Assembly (NCBI GenBank): GCA_046351215.1
Contig: JAXLYX010000006.1
Coordinates: 434,001-498,000, forward strand
Direction: 5' to 3'
From: JAXLYX01 sp046351215
GTDB taxonomy: Bacteria > Myxococcota_A > Polyangia > Polyangiales > Houyiibacteriaceae
DNA length: 64,000 nucleotides
Numbering within the stretch: position 1 is the stretch's first letter; the number at the start of each line of letters is the position of its first letter. Below, in pieces: positions 42,301 through 54,192 of this stretch. The notes below the pieces were generated by a model that was not told where the DNA came from, did not search any database, and worked only from the letters and a program-made list of their open reading frames with translations. A program made the position numbers and the translations under genes.

Positions 42301-42494
42301 TGCCGACCATGCTCAGCGGAGGCGCCGGCAGCGGCTTCAATCGTGCGATTGCAGGCATCGTGCTCGGTGGACAGAGCCTCGCGCTCTTGCTCACGCTCGT
42401 TGCCGTTCCCGTGATCTACACCTGGCTCGACGACATCGAGGTCCGTGGCGCGAAGCTCCTCGGGCGCAGGGAACCGGACGCGCCGCGCACCTGA
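39306..42494 (+). CDS. RND-family multidrug/hydrophobe efflux pump
   Basis: Inner-membrane proton-driven pump of the HAE1 type, 1062 residues. It has 12 transmembrane helices with two large periplasmic loops. Proton relay: D400 and D401 in VGIVIDDAIVVIENV (TM4) and K952/K953 in FGIVKKNAILQVD (TM10). The N-terminus RISIDRPVFTWVLSLALVV is typical. ATG at 39306 has GAGAGG upstream. No outer-membrane channel gene is adjacent. It lies between IS66 copies and so is likely mobile cargo. Confidence 0.93.
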   Translation: MQWLARISIDRPVFTWVLSLALVVLGIASIGSLAVDRFPNIDVPIVTVVVPYPGASPEQVESEVSEVLEEAVNSISGIAELRSTSYEGLSVVYVQFDLEKDPDVAAQEIRDRIDRVLGQLPAGLDPPRVEKIDPDAAPLYFIAVRGPGTAQELTQFADNEVKARLEGKNGVGSVQLLGGRQRQIRVEVDPARLHAQGVVINEVAAAIARENLELPGGTLSQGTRTFQVRVPGRVQDADGFASIPIASHNGHVVRVGDVATVADAAEEAESLASLDGEPVILLTVMRQSGTNAISVADDLESELAIIRSGLPAGYRLDVVRDESSFVRTSVDSVKEHLVLGALCAIGVVLIFLRNLRSTVITALAIPVSIVGTFAVLAALDLTLNMITLLALTLAVGIVIDDAIVVIENVVRFLHERDLDPRRATIDATKDIGLAVLATTLSLVAVFLPVAFMGGIMGRFLASFGVTMSVAVLISLFVAFTLTPMLSARWLKKDPAHTVRPEPHPMTDAMRAAGEQARYRAWRKDETGIHLDDGPLERWYGKLLAFCMERRWIVGFAIVLSLASVRLIAPNLATGFLPEDDEGRFEITIEAPQGTSLARTELITERFARELRALPGVAHTVVQVGAAESGFTGRGAHEALMYVSLVPEDQRDASQVDVMETIRTRIVPRFVEQYGLGLTISKISPMGGSGAMAAPIQYILRGPNLAKLEEYSSAMAAALRAHPGVSQADTTFREGRPELRVELDRARAAELGVSVASVAEALRILVGGVDVSELEVGGDRFDVNVRARAEDRRWSEDLNRYQVRAMDGTLVPLAQVARVEESVGPAAIQHTARERSVMIYATIHPGASTARLLALLDSKAEALHMPPTYSTLLTGQAREFRKAAVAFLTAIVLSIVFMYLVIAAQFESWLHPVTILSALPLTVPFALLSLLIFRQSLNVFSALGVLVLFGIVKKNAILQVDHMLSLRREGFSRPDAVMLANRDRLRPILMTTIAFVAGMVPTMLSGGAGSGFNRAIAGIVLGGQSLALLLTLVAVPVIYTWLDDIEVRGAKLLGRREPDAPRT

Positions 42495-42497
42495 GGC

Positions 42498-42556
42498 GTA
42501 CTCTGTCCCCGTCTCCGAGGTCGACACTGTCAACCTCGGAGACGGGGACAGAGTAC
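42498..42556. repeat. REP-like palindrome with 24-bp arms after the RND gene
   Basis: Arms 42498-42521 and 42533-42556 are perfectly complementary (outer part GTACTCTGTCCCCGTC) around an 11-base loop. The stop of the pump gene is four bases before it. It can act as terminator. GGGGACAGAGTA-type palindromes accompany RAYT-type transposable sequences in other genomes; no RAYT gene is in the window. Confidence 0.8.
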
Positions 42557-42717
42557 TTCGCGAGCACGCAGAGCCCGGTTCCGTCCCACCACAAGAGCTT
42601 CGCGCGACGGCGGTCGCGCCCGACGAACACGAACACGTCGCCGCGCAGGACGTCGTGGCGCATCTGCTCGCGGGTGATGACGGCGAGCGTGTCGAACGAC
42701 TTGCGCATGTCGACCGG
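42557..42717 (-). pseudogene. IS66 tnpB fragment
   Basis: Reading on the minus strand it encodes TGPVDMRKSFDTLAVITREQ and DVFVFVGRDRRRAKLLWWDG, the signature of IS66 TnpB (Orf2). It is cut by IS-B at the 5' side and by the palindrome at the 3' side. Confidence 0.85.
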
Positions 42718-42793
42718 CCCTGTGTGCCAATGAATCGCGAGACACCGGCCTGCCCCCATTCTCTATCGTAAGAAGGGCGGACTGGAGAGAGCC

Positions 42794-43201
42794 GTGCCGA
42801 AGCCGCCGAGCAAGAAGCCGCGTACCGAAGTGGTCGCGGCGCCCGAGAACGACCGCCGCCAGCGGAGGAGATTCAGCGCCGAGGAGAAGCGGCGCATCCT
42901 CGAGGAGGCCGACGCCTGCGAGCGCGGAGAGCTCGCTGCCCTTCTGCGCCGCGAGGGCATCTACAGCTCCCACCTGACGCAGTGGCGAGTCCAGCGGGAG
43001 CGCGAAGGCGTCGCCGGCCTCGAGCCCAAGAAGTCTGGCCGCAAGCCGACGAAGGACGCGAAGGACCTCGCGATCGAGAAGCTCGAGCGCGAGAAGGCGA
43101 AGCTCGAGCACCGACTCCGTGTGGCCAACGCGCTCCTGGACCTCCAGAAAAAAGCGCACGAGATTCTTGGGGTCGCGCTCCCGGGAATCGAGGACGAATG
43201 A
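42794..43201 (+). CDS. IS-B transposase orfA
   Basis: 135 residues from GTG at 42794: helix-turn-helix RRRFSAEEKRRILEEADA and YSSHLTQWRVQRER, a basic linker and a coiled coil (LAIEKLEREKAKLEHRLRV). Close relative of the truncated orfA of IS-A. Its stop is at 43199-43201. Confidence 0.82.
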   Translation: MPKPPSKKPRTEVVAAPENDRRQRRRFSAEEKRRILEEADACERGELAALLRREGIYSSHLTQWRVQREREGVAGLEPKKSGRKPTKDAKDLAIEKLEREKAKLEHRLRVANALLDLQKKAHEILGVALPGIEDE

Positions 43202-44338
43202 TGGAGCTCATCGAACAGCGACCCCGTCGTTCCTCTCGCGCCTGCGTGCGACGCCCTCGGGCTTTCGCGTGCCACGGTCTATCGGCAGAAGGCTCCTCGA
43301 AAGCAGGGTCCGCGCCGAAGGCCATCGAGCCCTCGCAAGCTCGCTCCCGAAGAGCGCGCGAAGGTTCTCGCCGAGCTCCACTCGGAACGATTCGTCGACC
43401 AGACTCCGTCCGAGGTCTACGGCACGCTCCTCGAAGAGGGGGACTACTACTGCTCGGTGCGCACGATGTACCGGGTCCTCGAGGAGCAGGGCGAAACGCG
43501 GGAACGTCGTGACCAGCGAGCGCCGAGCAGCCATCCCGTCCCGAGGCTCGAAGCGAGCCGTCCGAACTCCGTGTGGACGTGGGACATCACGAAGCTCCCG
43601 ACGCACGTCCGAGGGGCGTTCCTGAACCTCTACGTCGTGCTCGACCTCTACAGCCGCTACGTGGTGGCGTGGATGGTTGCCGAGCGCGAGAACAGCGCCC
43701 TCGCGAAGCAGCTCTTCGCGGATGCCATCGAGCGCTACGACATCACGCCAGGCACGCTGAAGGTCCACATGGACCGAGGCGCACCGATGACCGCTCACGG
43801 CTTCTCCGACCTGCTCGGGGAGTGCGGCGTGGACAAGAGTCACTCTCGTCCTCGCATCTCGAACGACAACCCTTTCGTCGAGTCGTGCTTCAAGACCGTG
43901 AAGTACCAGCCCGACTACCCAGGTCGCTTCGCGAACGTCGTCGACGCGCGAGCGTGGTGCGCCGAGTTCTTCGACTGGTACAACGACGCCCACCGCCATC
44001 ACGGCCTCGCGCTCTTCACGCCCGCGGACGTCTACTTCGGACGCGTCGACGAGCTCGCGGCCGCACGCCAGCGCACCCTCGACGCAGCCTTCGAGGCCCA
44101 CCCTGAGCGCTTCGTGCGCGGCCGCCCTGTCGCGCGCCGACCACCGAGCGTCGTCCACATCAACCCGCTCGTTCTCGACGACGCCCTCGTGCCCGTCGAG
44201 AACGCCCTCAGCGCTCCGGACGAAACGTGGACTCGCAACGAGTCCACGGAGCGCCGGAGCCCAGCGCCGCACATCGCGTTGCCCGGAGTCGCGAGGCTTC
44301 GCGGCGGCGCTGCGTCGGCGACCATCCTTCCTTCATAG
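43201..44338 (+). pseudogene. IS-B transposase orfB with a probable frameshift near its start
   Basis: ATG at 43201 begins MELIEQ, but the transposase-like sequence (DPVVPLAPACDALGLSRATV, then the rve core) is in the +1 frame from about 43220 on. IS-A orfB is uninterrupted at the same place. One extra base between about 43213 and 43226 would explain it. Downstream, the DDE residues are intact (WDITKLP, HMDRGAPM, DNPFVESCFKT). It is thus probably inactive unless frameshifting is programmed. Confidence 0.7.
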
Positions 44339-44381
44339 ATTTTCAACCGACGGTGTCTCGAACTCGTTGACACGTTCCGGG

Positions 44382-44794
44382 TCGTGAGCCCGGCGATGAC
44401 GAGCCCCTCGGGCGTCAGAACGCGCACCGTCGCGTCCTCGGCGGCGGGCTCGCGCTCGGAGCGAGCGACGACGCGAACGGGCAGGAGCGTGGCCTCGGAG
44501 GTCTCCTTCGAAAACCAGTATGTGAGCGTCTGCCCCGGAATGCCGAGCTCCGCCGCGATCGCGGCCGTGCTCGCGCCCTTCGCGATCTGCGCTCGGGCGT
44601 ACTCCACTGCCAGCGTCCGGACGGCGGCCGGATAGCGTCGCCCCGTCCCGCGGCTCTTGATGCGAGCCGCCTCGCGCCGAAATGCCTCCACTCGTCGATC
44701 CATCGGAACCTCCCGAAAACTACGAGCGTCTCCGGGGGTGGTTCACGACGTCACGACGGGGGTGGGCGAGGAGTTACGTTCGTCGGGGGCTTAC
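44382..44794 (-). mobile_element. IS66 left end and tnpA 5' part
   Basis: The IS66 end GTAAGCCCCCGACG lies at 44781-44794 (minus strand). tnpA begins at 44703 (MDRRVEAFRREAARIKSRGT) and includes a helix-turn-helix and the PVRVVARSE and VRVLTPEGLVIAGL parts typical of IS66 OrfA, before IS-B interrupts it. tnpC is not present. Confidence 0.8.
44659..44778 (-). repeat. 120-bp inverted copy of 37850-37969
   Basis: By eye, identical in reverse complement to 37850-37969. The two copies bracket the RND operon and IS-B at a distance of about 6.7 kb in inverted orientation. Confidence 0.85.
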
Positions 44795-44868
44795 TCCGCA
44801 CGGCACGATCTCGTCGGGCCAGGTCTCGGTCGGTCAGCGGGGGAGTATGGGGGAGTGGTCCCGCCGGC

Positions 44869-45675
44869 TCAGGCCTCGGTCGTCGGCACGCCCACCACGA
44901 CGGCCGTGATGTTGTCCGTGCTCCCTGCGGCGTAGGCGTGACGCACGAGCGCGTCGCTCGATCCGTCCGCGCCGTGCGTCTTCAGGATCTGCTCGATCTC
45001 GAAGTTCGAGAGCACGTCCGTGAGCCCGTCGCTGCAGAGCAGGTAGAGGTCGCCGGGGCGCGCGTCGTCGAGCTGGATCTCGGCCTGCGGCTCGATGTCC
45101 GCGGCGATGCAGCGCGTCACCATGTGCTCGATCTGGCCGCGGAGGGCGTGGATCACGTGCCACTTCCCGGCCGCCTCGAGCTCGGCGTAGACCGAGTGGT
45201 CCCGCGTCAGCTGCTCGAGCTTCCCGTTCCGCAGGCGGTACACCCGGCTGTCGCCCACGTGGGCCACGACCAGGTTCGAGCCCTTGAGCCAGACGGCCGC
45301 GACCGTGCTGCCCATCTCGGCGAGCTCGCCCTCGGCCTCGCGGGCGACGGAGGTGGCCGCCGAGCGGATCGCGCCGTCGAGGCGACTCGCCGCGGCCCGG
45401 CCGTCCGTGATCACCGTCGTCTCCTCGAAGAAGCGGAGGAGCGACTCGACGACCAGGCGGCTCGCGACCTCGCCCCCGTGGTAGCCGCCCATGCCGTCGG
45501 CGACCGCGTAGAGGCCGAGGTGCGGAGCGATGCAGAACGCATCCTCGTTGTTCTGGCGACGGCCGACGTGGCTGAGACCGTAGGCGAACGGCATGGGCGA
45601 TCCTCCTCGCATGTCCGACTCGGTCTCCCGAGGTGCGAACTCCGTGCCAGGCAGATCCGTCGACGAGGAATCCAT
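44869..45675 (-). CDS. PP2C-family protein phosphatase
   Basis: Metal-dependent Ser/Thr phosphatase opposing serine/threonine kinases. The 268 residues contain the PP2C motifs: VGRRQNNEDAF, AVADGMGGYHGGE, VVAHVGDSRVYRLRNGKL, TRDHSVYAEL, LLCSDGLTDVL and GSTDNITAVVV, providing the Asp metal ligands. An initial stretch of 28 residues is unstructured; ATG at 45591 (MPFAYGLSH) is an alternative start. It is soluble, and the partner kinase is not in the window. Confidence 0.92.
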   Translation of the reverse strand: MDSSSTDLPGTEFAPRETESDMRGGSPMPFAYGLSHVGRRQNNEDAFCIAPHLGLYAVADGMGGYHGGEVASRLVVESLLRFFEETTVITDGRAAASRLDGAIRSAATSVAREAEGELAEMGSTVAAVWLKGSNLVVAHVGDSRVYRLRNGKLEQLTRDHSVYAELEAAGKWHVIHALRGQIEHMVTRCIAADIEPQAEIQLDDARPGDLYLLCSDGLTDVLSNFEIEQILKTHGADGSSDALVRHAYAAGSTDNITAVVVGVPTTEA

Positions 45676-45723
45676 GCTCCGGTCTCGGCTAGCATGGCGA
45701 GATCACGAGGAAAAGGGACGAAA

Positions 45724-45790
45724 TGACCGTGTTCTTTCCGTACACTGACCGTGTTTCAGTTTCGTGATGTGACGTCACGGTTCCGTTTCG
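45724..45790. promoter_or_regulatory. Repeat- and palindrome-containing promoter region
   Basis: TGACCGTGTT occurs at 45724 and 45744, and GTGACGTCAC is a perfect palindrome at about 45769-45778. The region lies between the divergent phosphatase and helicase genes (45676-45971, 296 bp). Sites for a dimeric regulator are plausible. Confidence 0.35.
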
Positions 45791-45971
45791 GAAATGGGAG
45801 GACATGCTCCCTGGACGCGGAGTGTGTGCAGGTTACTTACCTGTCCCCGTGCGCGGCGCGAGCCCCTGTAGCGCGGGGGTCGAATCGTGCTAGTCGGATC
45901 CGATCCACGTGCCGGGGTACCCGGTCGGGTCCGTTGGGAGGACCCGATCGCCCCGGAGGGACGGGATCGGG

Positions 45972-48407
45972 ATGAGCGGCGAGGGTCGTGCAGTGGCGGA
46001 GAACGTCGAGGCGGAAGAAGACCGCGAGATGAAGCGGATCGTGGACGAGGAGGAGAAGGTCCTCTCCCGCGTCGTCCGCACCCTCGACCAGCACCGGCCG
46101 TCTGCCCGGGGCACCCTCATCGACTACGACGCCGAGCTCCTGGCGCTCCGCGACCAGATCCGCGAGGCCCGCCTCGAGGACATCCCCCCTCTGGTCGAGG
46201 AGATGGAGCGCCTCCAGCAGGTGGCGAAGCGAAGGGCCGAGGTCACCCTCGGCCTCGTCGATCCGAACAGCCCGTACTTCGGCCGCCTCGTCCTCGAGGA
46301 GGACAACAAGAAGCGCGAGGTCCTGATCGGCCGGAGCACCTTCGTCGATCCGAAGACCGGCATCCGCATCGTCGACTGGCGCGACGCCCCGATCAGCCGG
46401 GTGTTCTACCGGTACGAGGAAGGCGACGCGTACGAGGAGAGCTTCGGCGACCGCGACGTCGAGGGCGACGTCCTCGTCCGGCGCAGCCTCTCGATCGCGG
46501 CGAGCAAGCTCCGCCGCATCACGAGCCCCCAGGGCACCTTCACGCGCAAGCGCGACGGCGGCTGGCAGCGGGCGAGCGTCTCCGCCACGAAGCTCTCCGG
46601 CGGCCAGGGCGCCGCGATGCGGCCCGAGGGCCACCACAAGCAGGGTCAGCTCGGCACCGGCGAGGGCGACGCCCGCGAGGACAAGCACCTCTCCGAGATC
46701 ACGGCCCTCATCGATCCGCGGCAGTTCGACCTCATCACGAAGCCGACCTCCGGCCTCGTCGTGATCCAGGGCGGCGCCGGCTCGGGCAAGACGACGATCG
46801 GCCTTCACCGCCTCGCCTACCTCGCGTTCCAGGATCCGAAGCGCTTCAAGCCCGAGCGCATGCTCGTCGTCGTCTTCAACGACGCGCTCGTCCGCTACAT
46901 CGCGCGCGTGCTGCCGGCCCTCGGCGTCGAGGGCGTGCAGGTCGTGACGTACGAGAAGTGGGCCGAGAAGCTCCGCGCGAGCCTCTTCCACGACCTCCCG
47001 CTCGGCTACGCCGAGGACACCCCGACCGTCGTCACGCGCTTCAAGAAGCATCCCGCGATGCTCAAGCTCGCGGCGGCCTACGTCGCGCGGCTCGTCGGCC
47101 ACATCCACGAGGCGCTCGTCGAGGCGGCGAAGAAGCTCGAGGGCGGCGGCAAGGTCCTCCGCGTCTGGGAGTCGACGGCCGGTCAGGCGCCGGGCCTCCG
47201 GCTCCGCGCGCTCCGCTCGTGGCTCCGCGAGGAGAAGGGCGAGGGCCGCGAGCTCTCGATGGGCACGCGCCACGCGATGGAGCGCATCGTCGACGGCTTC
47301 CGCGAGCGCGTGCACGACGTCGACGGCTGCTGGGCCGACATGCTCACGGACAAGGACCTCGTGCTCGCGATCTACGGCGAGGCCGCGAAGGGAGCCTTCA
47401 CCGAGCGCGAGCTCGAGTGGGCGATCGGCCATTCGTCGCGGCGGGCGCCCGCGCTCATCCACTACCGCGAGGAGCGGAACGAGCGCGCCCAGATGCGCGC
47501 GCAGATGGACACCTCCGACGAGGAATCCCCCGCGGGCGAGGACGACGCCGACGACTACCGTCCCGTCGACGGCCACGAGGACGTCGACGAGAAGCCGCGC
47601 CTCGATCGCGAGGACGACGCGATCCTGATCCGGCTGCACCAGCTCCTCGAGGGCCCGATCACGAAGGGCCGCGAGGTCATCCACTACGAGCACGTCTTCG
47701 TCGACGAGACGCAGGACCTCTCGCCCGTCGAGCTCTCGGTCGTCCTCGAGGCGGTCACCGAGCACAAGAGCATCACGCTCGCGGGCGACGTCGCGCAGAA
47801 GCTCCACCTCGACAACGGCTTCTCCGACTGGCGCCACGTGCTCGAGGAGCTCGACCTCGCGCACGTCGAGATCGAGCCGCTGAAGCTCGCCTACCGCTCG
47901 ACGCACGAGATCCTCGAGTTCGCGACCGACGTGCTCGGGCCGCTGCGCAACGAGGTCTCGGGCACGGCGACGCGTCACGGCGCGCCCGTCGAGCTCTTCG
48001 AGTTCGTCGACAGCGGCGAGGCCGTCGGCTTCCTCTCGGAGTCGCTCCGCAACCTCGTCCGCGAGGAGCCGCTCGCCTCGGTCGCGATCATCGCGCGCCA
48101 TCCGGAGCAGGCGGACCTCTACTACAAGGGGTTGCGTCAGGGCGAGGTGCCGAACCTCCGCCGCGTCGCCGATCAGGACTTCGCCTTCCGTCCCGGCGTC
48201 GAGGTCACGGACGTACGTCAGGTGAAGGGCCTCGAATTCGACTACGTGGTGCTCGTCGACGTGAACACGTCGTCGTACCCGGCCGATCACGAGAGCCGTC
48301 ACCTCCTGCACATCGGCGCGACCCGCGCGGCGCACCAGCTCTGGGTGGTGTCGACGGCGACGCCCTCGCAGCTCCTCCCCGAGTCGCTGCGCTCGAACGA
48401 GATGTGA
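45972..48407 (+). CDS. HelD-like UvrD-family helicase
   Basis: SF1 helicase of the HelD type, which in other bacteria frees RNA polymerase from DNA. The 811 residues have an N-terminal coiled coil (about 10-85), Walker A GGAGSGKTT (K273), Walker B VDETQDLSP (near 577) and a C-terminal VKGLEFDYVVLVD plus GATRAAHQLWVV. Low sequence similarity between HelD classes keeps UvrD/PcrA-like alternatives open, but the coiled-coil N-terminus and lack of 1B/2B features fit HelD. ATG at 45972 follows a GGAGG 12 bases upstream; ATG at 45909 is a longer alternative. Confidence 0.8.
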   Translation: MSGEGRAVAENVEAEEDREMKRIVDEEEKVLSRVVRTLDQHRPSARGTLIDYDAELLALRDQIREARLEDIPPLVEEMERLQQVAKRRAEVTLGLVDPNSPYFGRLVLEEDNKKREVLIGRSTFVDPKTGIRIVDWRDAPISRVFYRYEEGDAYEESFGDRDVEGDVLVRRSLSIAASKLRRITSPQGTFTRKRDGGWQRASVSATKLSGGQGAAMRPEGHHKQGQLGTGEGDAREDKHLSEITALIDPRQFDLITKPTSGLVVIQGGAGSGKTTIGLHRLAYLAFQDPKRFKPERMLVVVFNDALVRYIARVLPALGVEGVQVVTYEKWAEKLRASLFHDLPLGYAEDTPTVVTRFKKHPAMLKLAAAYVARLVGHIHEALVEAAKKLEGGGKVLRVWESTAGQAPGLRLRALRSWLREEKGEGRELSMGTRHAMERIVDGFRERVHDVDGCWADMLTDKDLVLAIYGEAAKGAFTERELEWAIGHSSRRAPALIHYREERNERAQMRAQMDTSDEESPAGEDDADDYRPVDGHEDVDEKPRLDREDDAILIRLHQLLEGPITKGREVIHYEHVFVDETQDLSPVELSVVLEAVTEHKSITLAGDVAQKLHLDNGFSDWRHVLEELDLAHVEIEPLKLAYRSTHEILEFATDVLGPLRNEVSGTATRHGAPVELFEFVDSGEAVGFLSESLRNLVREEPLASVAIIARHPEQADLYYKGLRQGEVPNLRRVADQDFAFRPGVEVTDVRQVKGLEFDYVVLVDVNTSSYPADHESRHLLHIGATRAAHQLWVVSTATPSQLLPESLRSNEM

Positions 48408-48417
48408 CGGAGGCCGC

Positions 48418-50097
48418 ATGGCCCCGCTCGCTTGCTTCGCGGACTTCGATCCGGCGTGGATCGTCGAGGAAGACGACGACCTCGTCGTGATCGCGAAGCC
48501 CTGGGGCGTCACGAGCATGTCGGTCGATCCGGCGCATCCGGACGACGTCGTGCACCGGCTCGGCCTCTTCCTCGCGAAGCGCGACGGAAAGGCGCCGCGC
48601 CTCGGCGTGCACCAGCGCCTCGACAAGGAGACCTCGGGCGCGATGGTGCTCTCGAAGAGCGAGCGGGCCCGGAAGGAGCTCGCGCGGGCCTTCGAGGGGC
48701 GCACGCTCGGCAAGGAGTACGTCGCCGTCGTCACGGGCTGGAAGGGCGGCGACGCGACGATGCGCGACCGCCTGACCGATCCGATCGACGGGCGCGTGCG
48801 CGTCGTCGACGCGAGCGATGCCCGCGGCAAGGAGGCCGTCTCCCACGTCACGGTCCTCGAGCGCCACGGCGACAAGGCCTTGCTCGGCGTCGCGATCGAG
48901 ACCGGCCGCACGCATCAGATCCGCGTGCAGCTCGCGCATCGGGGGGCGTCCGTCGCGGGCGATCGGCTCTACGGCGGCGTGCCCGCGCCACGCTTGCTGC
49001 TGCACGCGCTCTCGATCGCCCTGCCGCATCCGGCCGGGGGCGAGCGCGTCTACCGCACGCGGGTGCCGGCCGTCTTCCGGCGCTTCCTCGCCGGCGAGGA
49101 CGCCGTGCGCCTCGACGACGCGAAGGGCCTCGAGGAGGCGCTCGTGCGCTGCGCGACCGCGCGCTGGGGCCTCTCCCGCGCGGCCGACGACGATCGGGCG
49201 ACCGACGCGTTCCGGCTCGTGCACGGCGAGGGGGACGGGATCCCGGGGCTCGCGGTCGACGTGTACGGCTCCTACCTCGTCGTCCACCTCTACGGCGACG
49301 AGGCCGTGGCCGCGGAGGCGACGATCCTCGAGGTCCTCGAGCGCGTCGTCCGACCGCGCGGCCTCTACGTGAAGCGCCGCCCGCGTCAGGCGAACGAGCT
49401 CGTCGAGACGCGCCGCGAGGACGTGGCGCCCGCGCATGCGCTCGTCGGCTCCGACGCGCCCGCGGAGCTCCGGATCCGCGAGCACGGCGTGCCCTACCTC
49501 GTGCGGCTCGGCGACGGGCTCTCGACCGGCATCTTCCTCGACCAGCGCGAGAACCGGCGGCGCCTCCGCGACGTCGCGAAGGACGCGCGCGTGCTCAACC
49601 TCTTCGCGTACACGGGCGCGTTCTCGTGCGCGGCCGCGGCCGGAGGCGCGCGGGAGCTCGTGACCGTCGATGCCTCGGCCGTCGCGCTCGCGCAGGCGGA
49701 GGCGAATGTCGCGCTCGGCGGCTACGCGGGCGAGCACCGCACGATCCACGGCGATTGCTTCGAGGTCCTCGACGCGTTCCGGGCCGAGAAGCGGAGCTTC
49801 GAGCTCGTCGTCTGCGATCCGCCGACGTACTCCACGACGCGCAAGAGCCGGTGGAGCTCGGGCTCGTCCTGGATCGACCTCGCGGGGCGGGTGCTCGACG
49901 TCCTCGCCGTCGGCGGCACCGCGCTGCTCACGAGCAACGATCACCGCATGAGCGAGGATCGCTTCCGGCGCTTCGTGCTCGACGCCGCTCGTTCCCGTGG
50001 CCTCCGCCCACGCATCCGCGGCTACCTCCCGCCGAGGGACTTCCCGATCGCGGTCGGCGGGATTCCCCACCTGAAGACCCTCCTCGTCGAGGTCTAG
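48418..50097 (+). CDS. RluA pseudouridine synthase fused to RlmI-like rRNA methyltransferase
   Basis: Bifunctional RNA-modification protein, 559 residues. N-terminal part: RluA-type pseudouridine synthase with catalytic D69 in HQRLDKETSG and GRTHQIRVQLAHRG. C-terminal part (about 265-559): RlmI-like class I methyltransferase, with GEGDGIPGLAVDVY, LSTGIFLDQRENRR, LNLFAYTGAFSC (SAM motif I) and CDPPTYS (D467). The target rRNA positions cannot be inferred. It starts 10 bp after the helicase. The fusion suggests two modifications made on neighbouring sites. Confidence 0.88.
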   Translation: MAPLACFADFDPAWIVEEDDDLVVIAKPWGVTSMSVDPAHPDDVVHRLGLFLAKRDGKAPRLGVHQRLDKETSGAMVLSKSERARKELARAFEGRTLGKEYVAVVTGWKGGDATMRDRLTDPIDGRVRVVDASDARGKEAVSHVTVLERHGDKALLGVAIETGRTHQIRVQLAHRGASVAGDRLYGGVPAPRLLLHALSIALPHPAGGERVYRTRVPAVFRRFLAGEDAVRLDDAKGLEEALVRCATARWGLSRAADDDRATDAFRLVHGEGDGIPGLAVDVYGSYLVVHLYGDEAVAAEATILEVLERVVRPRGLYVKRRPRQANELVETRREDVAPAHALVGSDAPAELRIREHGVPYLVRLGDGLSTGIFLDQRENRRRLRDVAKDARVLNLFAYTGAFSCAAAAGGARELVTVDASAVALAQAEANVALGGYAGEHRTIHGDCFEVLDAFRAEKRSFELVVCDPPTYSTTRKSRWSSGSSWIDLAGRVLDVLAVGGTALLTSNDHRMSEDRFRRFVLDAARSRGLRPRIRGYLPPRDFPIAVGGIPHLKTLLVEV

Positions 50098-50361
50098 GCC
50101 CCGAGAGCGCGGAAATCGCCGGACGAGGGCGGTTCCGGCTTGCGGGGCGGGCCTCATTCGTTATCATCCGACGCACCCTGGCCCTGTTCCTTCGGGCCAT
50201 GCGCCGAGCTGCGGGACCCCGTCCCGATGCGCTCGCGGTCCCGCAAGAGCGGACCCTGAACTCGCGGCATGGATGCCGCGATTGCTCGGCGCAAGGCCGC
50301 ACTGCCGTACCCGAGGCTCGCGCGCCGCACGACGCGGACGCGCGTGGGAGTTCCCCTGCCG

Positions 50362-53808
<3,447 letters not shown>

Positions 53809-53871
53809 GGCGCGCGCTCGCGGGGCCCGACGGCACGTCCCTCCGCTCGAGGGCGCCGCTCGGGCCTCGGC

Positions 53872-54192
53872 TCATTCGAGGCCGAAATCGCGCCGGAATT
53901 CGTGGCACTGCCACGAGCCCCGCTCGAACTCGCGGCAGGTCGTGCCCCGGATCTCGTAGATCTGGCAGGCGTTCTCGCTCTCGGCCGTGCCGAGGTGGAC
54001 GCAGGCCCCGGCGGGCGTCGTCGCGAAGGCCACGAGGCCGAAGTGGCCGGGCTGGACCTTCGCCTCGAGATCGTGGCGGCCGATCGAGCGCCAACGCAGG
54101 AGATCCTCCTCGGGGATCAGGATGCGGCCGTCGTGGCCGGTGCGGCAGCACGCGCCGCAGGTCAGGCAGTCGAGCTCGTCGGCTTCGCTCAT
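53872..54192 (-). CDS. YkgJ-family cysteine-cluster protein
   Basis: Small protein of 106 residues with CLTCGACCRTG at the start, then GACVHLG, ACQIYEIRGTTC and SWQC, the zinc/iron-binding cysteine pattern of the YkgJ/UPF0153 family. Its function is unknown. ATG at 54192 overlaps the upstream lipoprotein stop (ATGA). Confidence 0.82.
   Translation of the reverse strand: MSEADELDCLTCGACCRTGHDGRILIPEEDLLRWRSIGRHDLEAKVQPGHFGLVAFATTPAGACVHLGTAESENACQIYEIRGTTCREFERGSWQCHEFRRDFGLE

Larger units (their letters stand above)
42718..44381 (+). mobile_element. IS-B: rve-type insertion sequence inside an IS66 element
   Basis: Ends are imperfect inverted repeats: left CCCTGTGTGCCAATGAATCG then CGAGACACCG (42738-42747); right, read on the other strand, CCCGGAACGTGTCAACG then CGAGACACCG (44351-44381). 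The right end resembles that of IS-A. Two genes run on the plus strand. It separates IS66 tnpA (44382-44703) from tnpB (42557-42717). Confidence 0.75.

Noticed and set aside
43201..43512. Plus-strand frame starting MELIEQRPRR as a separate gene
   Set aside because: Only the first few residues match the orfB start; the rest is the wrong frame of the transposase.
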